NCBI RefSeq assembly: GCF_008831285.2
Contig: NC_045145.1
Coordinates: 23,746,802-23,810,801 of the forward strand
Direction: 5' to 3'
Length of the DNA: 64,000 nucleotides
From: Nymphaea colorata
Taxonomy: Eukaryota > Streptophyta > Magnoliopsida > Nymphaeales > Nymphaeaceae
Below the pieces are notes generated by a model. That model was not told where the DNA came from. It worked only from the letters and a program-made list of their open reading frames with translations, and ran no database searches. Positions 57,421 to 64,000 of this stretch are shown here, in pieces (the first letter of the stretch is position 1; every line of letters starts with the position of its first letter). Made by a program: the position numbers and the translations under genes.

Positions 57421-58830
57421 CTAGTTGTTTCTAATTTCTTCGATAATTTCTTCTTCATATTGTTCATTATCATCCCATTCTACTTCACCATGAACATGCC
57501 ACTCATCTTCATTGTCGTCTCTGTGAATGATTGCTCCGACATTTTGGTCATCACCAGTCCATTTTGCAGGACTATTGTCATATATTTGGTAGAAGTGTTC
57601 ACAGACGCCAGGGTTTATCTGTAAGATACTTTGGAAAGAAATGTAAAATTTTTCAGTAAGCCAAGTATCTGCTAGGAAGATGCGTGTATGTTTATCTTCA
57701 GCAACCATACAAGTAGATCTTGTCCACCGGGCATGTTGGTCTGCAGCTATGGTATAAGCTCTCCAACGCTTTAGTTGGGAATATATATCTTCAGTAATGA
57801 GAAGAGTTCGAAGAGTTTCTTCAGGGATACGGGTCTGCAGGAGAAATTGTGAAGTATAGGTGTTGATTGTGATCTCATGTTTCGCATCACATGGGTATTC
57901 ATACGAAGGAGGAATAGTTTCAATGTCTAAATTAACATATCCATAAGGCTTTATATTTCCAAGTTTGAACAGCCTTCTTAATGTGTATTCTAGCCGCCAA
58001 TGAAAATCAAGATGTTTTACCTGCTCTTCTTTTGTAACTAGTACTCGTTTAAAAAATCCTTGCTCCAGAAGAGTTTTGGGGAAAAGTTTTATCCCCTGAA
58101 TCTCTTGGTCCTGCCACTTTCTAAGGTTCAGAGTGGCTTGTATAATGGAAAATCCTTGATCACATTCACAGAAAGAACTTTCTTCATGTAGGTCATGTCT
58201 ATGTTTCAGCAAGGCAAATTCTAAACCAGGCTTTTTCTTCTTTGAATGTCGTGCCATGGTCCTTAACAGATTCTGCATGTCAATCTGTTGTTTTCTTTTT
58301 GCCTGCATTACCAAATGATAGATCTGTTCCTTGACTAAGGGGATATTTGGGGGAACCGTTTCTCTTTTTTCTCCTAATTTCCTAATTTCTTCTTCAACAT
58401 GTTCCCTGAGGAGTCTATTCTTTGTTTCTAGAGCTTGTATTTTTTCATTTAACTCTTCTCTTTCCTTTTTTCGCCAACTTATTTCTGCTTGGGCTGCTTT
58501 TAGGCTCCTTTCTAAGGTAAGATAAGCATCCAAGCTTTGAGGTCGAAGGGGTATATGATATAGGGATAGTTCGGGCAGAGTTTTGGACTGAAGTTGCCTG
58601 TTTTTTAGGTTGAGATGGCCGGCTAATAAAGAAAGGATTTTTGAGTATGAGGGATTTCTTTTGTTTTTCCAAAGATTGTCTAGAAGGACATGATCTTTAA
58701 GATCAAGGATTAGGCCTGGGAAGTTCGAAAGACCTAATCTTGGAGAAGTTCGAAAGACCAAATTTGAATGTGGTGGGAAGATTGGTAATCCTAGGTCTAG
58801 GTCAATGAGCAACTGGTTTATAGAGGCCAT
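57421..58830 (-). CDS. Uninterrupted 469-residue caulimovirid ORF, function unknown
   Basis: Starts MASINQLLIDLDL and runs to a stop at 57,421-57,423 with no break, unlike the rest of the insert. Residues about 103-160 form a charged, heptad-like coiled coil (ERSLKAAQAEISWRKKEREE). A KKKK cluster lies at about 197-200. The C-terminal 40 residues are very acidic. It follows the RNase H and the 82-codon ORF on the same strand, the position where several caulimovirid genera encode an extra protein (a transactivator/viroplasmin in some, an uncharacterised protein in florendovirus-like genomes). I see no diagnostic motif for any of these, so no function is assigned. The preserved frame means either youth or chance. 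Confidence 0.75.
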   Translation of the reverse strand: MASINQLLIDLDLGLPIFPPHSNLVFRTSPRLGLSNFPGLILDLKDHVLLDNLWKNKRNPSYSKILSLLAGHLNLKNRQLQSKTLPELSLYHIPLRPQSLDAYLTLERSLKAAQAEISWRKKEREELNEKIQALETKNRLLREHVEEEIRKLGEKRETVPPNIPLVKEQIYHLVMQAKRKQQIDMQNLLRTMARHSKKKKPGLEFALLKHRHDLHEESSFCECDQGFSIIQATLNLRKWQDQEIQGIKLFPKTLLEQGFFKRVLVTKEEQVKHLDFHWRLEYTLRRLFKLGNIKPYGYVNLDIETIPPSYEYPCDAKHEITINTYTSQFLLQTRIPEETLRTLLITEDIYSQLKRWRAYTIAADQHARWTRSTCMVAEDKHTRIFLADTWLTEKFYISFQSILQINPGVCEHFYQIYDNSPAKWTGDDQNVGAIIHRDDNEDEWHVHGEVEWDDNEQYEEEIIEEIRNN

Positions 58831-58890
58831 GTTTCCTGAAACAAAATTTTGTGTTAGAGAAAATAATGCATTCTACATTGTCTACCATGG

Positions 58891-59139
58891 CTAATGTCTA
58901 CATGCAGATGTATTATTTGAAGAACGAGATGAAGATGCTTGGACCCGTTCTTGTCTCATGTCATTAACTAACTGTTGCATGCTTAAAACAATGTCTAAAA
59001 GATCATCACTAGCTTTTCTGATCTCGATGGAGAAAACAGGGTTAAGTTCATGTAACCTTACTCTGGATTGGTCGAGATAACTTACAATTTTATTAAGTCT
59101 TCTAATTTCTGACTCATAAACATCAATGTCTCTATTCAT
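58891..59139 (-). CDS. 82-residue ORF overlapping the RNase H stop
   Basis: Its ATG lies in GATGAATAG, overlapping the polyprotein stop by eight bases, a compact viral arrangement that suggests reinitiation. The product starts MNRDIDVYESEIRRLNKIV. It is largely helical and coiled-coil-like in its first 60 residues, then Ser/Asn/Arg-rich. It ends 60 bases before the 469-codon ORF. It could be a small virion-associated-type protein, as some caulimovirids encode, but this is inference from size and coiled coil only. Confidence 0.55.
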   Translation of the reverse strand: MNRDIDVYESEIRRLNKIVSYLDQSRVRLHELNPVFSIEIRKASDDLLDIVLSMQQLVNDMRQERVQASSSRSSNNTSACRH

Positions 59140-61234
59140 CTTTTAGCAGTCTACTTAACATATCTGCTAGATGATTGTTTTCTCCTTTTATGTGTTCAAA
59201 AGTTACTTTATAATTTTTGTTTATAAGGGTATCTTTAAAGGATATCCATCTTCTCTGACTTATTCTTTTAGAATTTTTATTTTCATAAAACTTTACAATA
59301 GCATCACAATCGGTTCGAACTATTATTTCTTTTTTGTTGAGCAAAAATAACCGAAAACTATTGAGCCCATATATTACAGCAAGAATTTCCTGATCTATAC
59401 TACTGGAGAGTCCCTTTTCTTTATACTGGCTGCTGCTATATCTGCAAACGACTTCAGTTACTTTGAAAGCATATTTATTGGGTTTCCTTTTTAACACTGC
59501 TCCCCACCCATTAATACATCCATCAGTTTCAATTATTAAAAAATCTGAATCGAGGGGTAGATACATTTCTGGTAAGTATTTTATTGCTTCCTTAACTTTT
59601 TCTATTTGTTTCATATCTTCTATATTAAAAGTTTTAACCCCAGATTAGCCGAGTTTACTATATAAGGGGCCTACCATTTTTCCTAAGTCTTTAATAAATG
59701 GTCTAGCATAGTTTATTAATCCTAAAAATCGTTGAAGACTTTTAATATCATGTATCTCAAATTCCAAAGCTTTAGTTGCTATATGTGGTTGTAGTTTGAT
59801 TTTTCCATCGCCAATCTCTACACCTAAATATTCTATGTGTTTTCTAAAGAATTGTGTCTTCTTACTACTGATTATAATTCCATTACGTAGAAATTCTCCT
59901 AACACTATTTTTAAGTGGCCTATATGATCTGGTTGTGTTTTACTATGAACAAGAATATCATCTATATAAATACACACAAATCCTCTATATTGGCCAAATA
60001 TCATATCCATTTTTTGTTGAAATATAGCAGGAGCATTTTTTAGGCCGAAAGGCATAACTAACCATTCAAAGCTTCCTAAGGGACAAGTAAATGCAGTCCA
60101 TTGAATACTATCTGTATGCATTTTTACTTGCCAGAATCCAGATTTGCAATCAAATTTACTAAATATTTTACTATGTTGTATATTATTGATTAGTTCAGTT
60201 TTATCAGGAATATCATAAGAGTCTTCTATGGTATTATCATTAAGTCGCCTATAGTCTATGACCATTTGTGATTTTCTATGAACTTGTTCAGTATGTTTAT
60301 TAACAATAAAGGCAGGACTTCTGTTAGGGCTTATGCTTCTTCTTATGACTCCTAGTTTCAACAATTCATTTATATGCGTTTCAAAATCTTTAAGATTGTC
60401 ATTCGTAGCATTTATCTTTTTGTTTGAAATAGTAAATCCTGGATCTTTTACCTCTAGGACACATTCTATTTTATTACGATCCCAATGTTTAGTAGGTATT
60501 TCTCCTATGATTTCGTCCTTTTCTAATATCCTGAGCAAGTCATCTATTTCTGTACAACCTGTGTCTAATTTATTATAGATTTTTTGTATATTTAAAAGGT
60601 CATAATCGGGGTCCATTTCTAATTCTTCCAGGTCATATTCTTCTTTTGGGTAGGCTAGGTCAATTTTTTCTTTGCAGGCTCCTGGAATTTTACAGCTACA
60701 GTCTTTAGTTCCATATAATTTCCATTCTGGAACCCAAGAAACCTAGTTGGTAAGAAAAGAAAGGCCAGTTCTGGTTATGACACATCCGGACATATTCTCT
60801 AGAATGAAATTTAGTCATATAATGCATTTTGTACTATCATGTAATTGCATGTGTCTAATGAATGTCTTAGGTCCTGGTTGATAGGCAGTATGTTCTTCTT
60901 TAGAGAGTCTAAAGGCTATTTTATATTTGCATATTTCTTCATCATATTTGTGTAAGGATCCATCCATTTGTTCTGCCCAAAGTTGTAAGGCAGGGTCTAA
61001 ACTTCTATGGTATTCTGGCGGAACTAATGGTTTGTCTAAGACCGAGACGCTACATCCTGTGTCTACTAAGGCATCTATTTCTAATTTCCACTTATCTATT
61101 TTGAATATACAAGGAATTTTAATAACTGTTCTTCTTTTTTCCCTATGGTCAGTCTTTATATTGGGAAATGTTATAGTAGTTAGTGCCCTTTCTCTTTTTT
61201 CCAAAATTATGCCTTTTCCCTTGATATTTGGCAT
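59132..61234 (-). pseudogene. Caulimovirid protease, reverse transcriptase and RNase H
   Basis: One reading frame spans 61,234-59,132 with in-frame stops at 60,815-60,817 (TGA), 60,743-60,745 (TAG) and 59,645-59,647 (TAA). The aspartic protease part (61,234-60,818) has the active-site motif ALVDTGCSVSVLD. After a Cys-bearing linker, the reverse transcriptase (60,616-59,648) shows MVIDYRRLND, FSKFDCKSGFWQVK, LVMPFGLKNAPAIFQ, an intact YIDD box (IYIDDILVHS) and EYLGVEIGDGK. The RNase H (59,614-59,135) shows IIETDGCINGWGAVL, DQEILAVIYG and RTDCDAIV, so its acidic residues are kept. Between RT and RNase H only the TAA breaks the frame. In the virus this unit processes the polyprotein and copies pregenomic RNA into DNA. 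As it stands, no full-length product can be made. Confidence 0.92.
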
Positions 61235-61239
61235 CTCGA

Positions 61240-61527
61240 AATTTGTGGGATCAAGCTTAACTATCTTATTTTCTAAAGAACCTAATTTTAGTTCAGCTAT
61301 AGCTAAAGTTTTTTTATATCATCCATTCTATTTTCTATTACAAGAATTCGTTTTTCTATAGTGTCATCTTTTCGTCCAATTTTTTTTAGAAGAAATGAAT
61401 ACTGTCTTTGTTGTAGACAAAATTTGCATGCTTCAGTCATACAAACCTTGCACTGAAATCTTAGTTCTATACTAGGATACCCATTACAAAAGATGCATGG
61501 ATGGTCGGTACTTCCTGACCTATGTTT
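61240..61527 (-). pseudogene. Cys-rich segment between small ORF and protease
   Basis: Directly after the stop of the upstream ORF and in the same frame, a cluster of six Cys reads C-x2-C-x11-C-x2-C-x4-C-x2-C (about 61,505-61,425). A lysine-rich, coiled-coil-like stretch follows, ending in a stop near 61,315. A frameshift then leads into the protease frame. Caulimovirid coat proteins normally carry a CCHC knuckle (C-x2-C-x4-H-x4-C); this pattern is different and I do not recognise it. Confidence 0.55.
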
Positions 61528-61893
61528 TCATTCATGCTGATGTTTATATTCTGTTTTGGCTAAGTTTTTCAAAAAGGAATCCATATTCAGCGTAAGATTA
61601 TTTGCTAGATATCTTTGGTTTTCTAAGATGTCTTTAAAAATATTATTTCTTAAAGTATCAAATATGAGTTGTAAAAAGACCTGATTTTTAGTATTGTAGG
61701 ATTCTATGCTTTGTGCTAAGGAAATGTGTAGATCGGTTAAACTATTCAGTTGTTGAGACATAGGGCTACTGTCCTCATTATGAAGTAGATGTTTTCCATT
61801 TTGAAAATAACATGTATGACTAAATTGGTTGTTTTTTACAGTACTTTTGGTTTTTTGGTATAGTTCTAAGTTGAGGTATTCTAGCCGATTCAT
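61528..61893 (-). CDS. First ORF of the viral insert, 121 residues, unrecognised
   Basis: Starts MNRLEYLNLELYQK after the long leader and ends at a TGA at 61,528-61,530, past which the same frame continues into the Cys-rich segment. It is mostly helical, Asn/Gln/Leu-rich (LNSLTDLHISLAQSIESYN). It lies where movement- or coat-protein coding would be expected, but I see no such domain. It may be an N-terminal remnant left by deletion. Confidence 0.45.
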   Translation of the reverse strand: MNRLEYLNLELYQKTKSTVKNNQFSHTCYFQNGKHLLHNEDSSPMSQQLNSLTDLHISLAQSIESYNTKNQVFLQLIFDTLRNNIFKDILENQRYLANNLTLNMDSFLKNLAKTEYKHQHE

Positions 61894-62740
61894 ATGGTGG
61901 TGGAATGGTAAGTTAATCGTTCAGTGTATATGTTTTGGGTATATGTTAGGATTCAATAGGATTCAAGTACTCTATGTTATACGAAAGAAAATTTTGTAAA
62001 CTAATTAAACTACTAGTAAATATTTTAGGATTTATTGAAAACACCGTGTTCAGAAATCAAAGGGTACTTAAGATTTTTTGAAATAAAAAGGTTCTAGAGC
62101 CTACTAGGTACTCATCTCTTTTAATCCCGCAGTCCTATGTATCATACATACAACTTCACACTCTGTTTACGAGTCTTAAGTTTTAGGTTGGAAAAATTCC
62201 TTTCACACGAACAGGGTTCTAAAAACATATAACACATCTATTATAAAAAAGAACAAACTGAAACATGGTACGCTTATGGTATGATTCCCCCGATTTTAAA
62301 AACTTGTGATATTCTCCTTTCATAGAACACCATGTGCGACACCTTTGTCATCCCATTCAAACCTCACCGTTTGTGTACTTTTTTCCCTAAACGGCCTCCT
62401 CGCCTCACAGGTACTTCTTTTCCACAATAGCCTTTTGGTCTTAAAGGATTTACACAGTGGCTCGTCCAAAGAATCAAGAACTCAAAAACACGGGAATCAG
62501 ATCATGAACAAAACATGTTACAGCAGGTGCTTCTTTATAAAGCATGGTTCTACGCATAGATCCTGGCTAGGGCCAGAACTTCCAACATAAAACACCAAGA
62601 TTCATAACAACAGATTAGACAGGCGTATGCAAAGAGACTTTCCCGTTCGGCTTATAACCGAAGCACGAAAGAAAGCTTTAAACACACATAAAAACTTTCA
62701 TTAAAAGCAGAGCATACTTACAAGACCAAGAGCGTACTAG
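61894..62740 (-). other. Viral leader-like region
   Basis: About 850 bases between the PBS and the first viral ORF with no long ORF on the minus strand but several very short ones. Long leaders with short upstream ORFs are known in caulimovirids. Plus-strand ORFs here look like shadows. Confidence 0.5.
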
Positions 62741-62752
62741 GCTCTAATACCA
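62741..62752 (-). promoter_or_regulatory. Viral primer-binding site
   Basis: Minus-strand TGGTATTAGAGC, one mismatch from the initiator Met-tRNA complement TGGTATCAGAGC used by caulimovirids. It marks the conventional genome start and sits at the edge of the opposite-strand fragment. Confidence 0.75.
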
Positions 62753-63142
62753 ATTATACTAGATAAGAGATGGGCAAATGATGCTAGGAAGGCCATTATA
62801 GCAAGTATGGAAATTGATATGTCTAACAACAAGGGCATATTTTATTGTGCACCTGATTTCTTGCTAAGCATAAGAGACCTTGAACATATTATCATAGGAA
62901 TTCAAACTAAAGGATATGAAACATTTACGGGAAAAGCTAATTTACTTGTAAATGTCAGATTCTTAGGAAAAGTGACAAATAGTAGTACTACAAAGTACAA
63001 AATCGATACTAAGGCTATAATCGAATCTATGACTAGTAAAGGTATTAGGATGATCAAGCCTATGGCTATTGACCGTGAAGAATTAGAAGGCTTAGATTGG
63101 AATATTAGTAAAAATCTAGAAATAAAGACTAAAGAAAAGTAA
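62744..63142 (+). pseudogene. Movement-protein-like fragment, inverted relative to the viral insert
   Basis: An open frame of about 130 codons on the plus strand, running through a Met at 62,807 (MEIDMSNNKGIFYCAPDFLL), then IIIGIQTKGYETF, LVNVRFLGKVTNSS and IESMTSKGIRMIKP, to a stop at 63,140-63,142. The pattern resembles the core to C-terminal part of caulimovirid movement proteins, which enlarge plasmodesmata for cell-to-cell spread. The N-terminal part is missing. It begins within about ten bases of the minus-strand PBS, so two viral pieces are joined head to head. A poly(A) run follows its stop. Confidence 0.6.
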
Positions 63143-63163
63143 AAAAAAAAAAAAAAAAAAAGA
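63143..63163 (+). repeat. Poly(A) run after the movement-protein fragment
   Basis: About 21 consecutive A directly after the stop codon. It may be a simple repeat or mark a junction. Confidence 0.85.
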
Positions 63164-64000
63164 GAAGGAGGTCGTTAGGTCGTCCAAATTGTTAAAGCAT
63201 CCATATTTAAGTAAATGTTACAACTTGATCTTGTATGGTGTTTTGGTGGCTTTTGTGTAGATCGTTAGGCCGGTGCTTTCGAACCCATAAGGTTTTTTCA
63301 ATTTTTTGAATTAATTATATATAATAATATGTCATAATCATCGTATTCATGTCAAGGTTTACAAAATGTCCTACCCAAAGTCCGCGGCCTTTTCATTCCA
63401 TACATTTTGTCTTTTCTTTTTCTTTTGAAAGCTGCGTCAAAAAGAAAGGTGGCATTTTGGTCATTAAAAAAAATTATAATGTTTTTATTCCCTCTCTTTT
63501 TCATAAATGACCAACTCTAAGCCCCTCACCCACATCCTTTCCTTCCAAGGGCCGAAGGCCGAACGAACCTACGCTTCCCAAAAAAATGCGTTTGCTTCTC
63601 TCCGTAGAAAAGTTATTCCAGATCATCTTAAACCTATGGCTTGTCTACTAAGTCATCGGACTCTTTTAGTTTGCATCGAGTCGGGTGTGCACCAGACATG
63701 GGTACGGTTCCGACTCACACTCGAGCGCAGTTAAAATGTTATATTACTAAATTACTTATATAATATATGTTGTTTTGATATTTTTCTATGCAATACAATT
63801 ATTCAAGTATGTCACATACATGAATAACTAAATTGTAAAAATATGTTTATTTTGTTATATATATAATAAATTAAAAAAATAATAATAAAATACCCTCACC
63901 GCACTGCACTTAATTTTTTTGAAATGTGCCATTCTGTCACCCACACCGGCACCCGCACCTTACAATATGGTGACATAGCTCATCTATCTTCCCTGGAGCC
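63164..64000. other. Non-coding stretch
   Basis: AT-rich with no recognised gene except the dispersed block at 63,573-63,633. Confidence 0.5.
63573..63633 (+). repeat. Dispersed repeat B, copy 2
   Basis: Starts GCTTCCCAAAAAAATGCGTT and runs to TTATTCCAGATCATCTTAAAC; matches 10,325-10,382. Confidence 0.65.

Larger units (their letters stand above)
56600..62752 (-). other. Endogenous caulimovirid (pararetrovirus) insert
   Basis: An integrated fragment of a reverse-transcribing plant DNA virus. Minus-strand order: PBS, leader of about 850 bases, 121-codon ORF, Cys-rich stretch, protease, reverse transcriptase, RNase H, 82-codon ORF, 469-codon ORF, promoter-bearing intergenic region. No LTRs flank it and no integrase domain is present, which separates it from Ty3/gypsy elements; the RT sequence type agrees with Caulimoviridae. 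Recognisable movement-protein and coat-protein domains are not found upstream of protease on this strand. Three in-frame stops and a frameshift interrupt the polyprotein. The left boundary is approximate. Confidence 0.85.

Noticed and set aside
57391-57624. Plus-strand ORFs opposite the 469-codon viral ORF
   Set aside because: They are antisense shadows of the longer minus-strand ORF.
1-64000. CRISPR array or bacterial operon signals
   Set aside because: Repeats here are tandem duplications, microsatellites or LTRs, and the gene content is that of plant nuclear DNA.

Overview
This window looks like repeat-rich nuclear DNA of a flowering plant. The evidence is Ty1/copia elements primed by initiator-Met tRNA, hAT and LINE relics, an integrated caulimovirid, long AT microsatellites, and spliced fragments of a plant-type P4-ATPase gene. 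I found no complete host gene, no rRNA or tRNA gene and no CRISPR array. Almost everything identifiable is a mobile or viral sequence, a rearranged gene fragment, or a small duplication. The species cannot be named from the sequence alone.

Layout. Bases 1-6.4 kb: AT-rich non-coding DNA with microsatellites, a dispersed repeat pair and a possible CACTA-type end. 6.75-7.7 kb: a LINE 3' end whose terminal tail is tandemly duplicated. 7.7-11.2 kb: small duplications and a foldback. 11.25-12.06 kb: a decayed hAT transposase (minus strand). 12.51-18.45 kb: a huge imperfect palindrome with arms of about 2.9 kb, each carrying the same fragment of a phospholipid-flippase (ALA1-like) gene, facing in opposite directions around an AT-rich loop. 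18.45-22.8 kb: no gene seen.

22,847-28,136: copia element 1 (minus strand), bounded by the target duplication GGAAT. 30,854-35,652: copia element 2 (minus strand), bounded by GAAAC. Both lie in or between two related LTR-like segments (around 28.2 and 39.1 kb), which suggests an older outer element. 36.1-37.7 kb: a cluster of degenerate repeats. 39,590-39,905: a short GGGCC-rich hAT element with an 8-bp target duplication. 41,195-46,283: copia element 3 (plus strand), with a truncated 5' LTR and a mutated reverse-transcriptase active site. 46.3-51 kb: mostly featureless. 51.5-53 kb: a LINE relic split by a 1,070-bp hAT-like element with a perfect 8-bp target duplication.

56.6-62.75 kb: an endogenous caulimovirid (minus strand). 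In order it shows a primer-binding site, a long leader, a small ORF, a Cys-rich stretch, protease, reverse transcriptase, RNase H, an 82-codon ORF and an uninterrupted 469-codon ORF, followed by a TATA-bearing intergenic region. A movement-protein-like fragment is joined head to head to it on the plus strand. The polyprotein frame carries three in-frame stops, so the copy is defective as it stands. The two best candidates for unusual biology are the flippase-bearing palindrome, a potential long-hairpin/small-RNA locus, and the viral insert with its intact downstream ORF and unusual layout.
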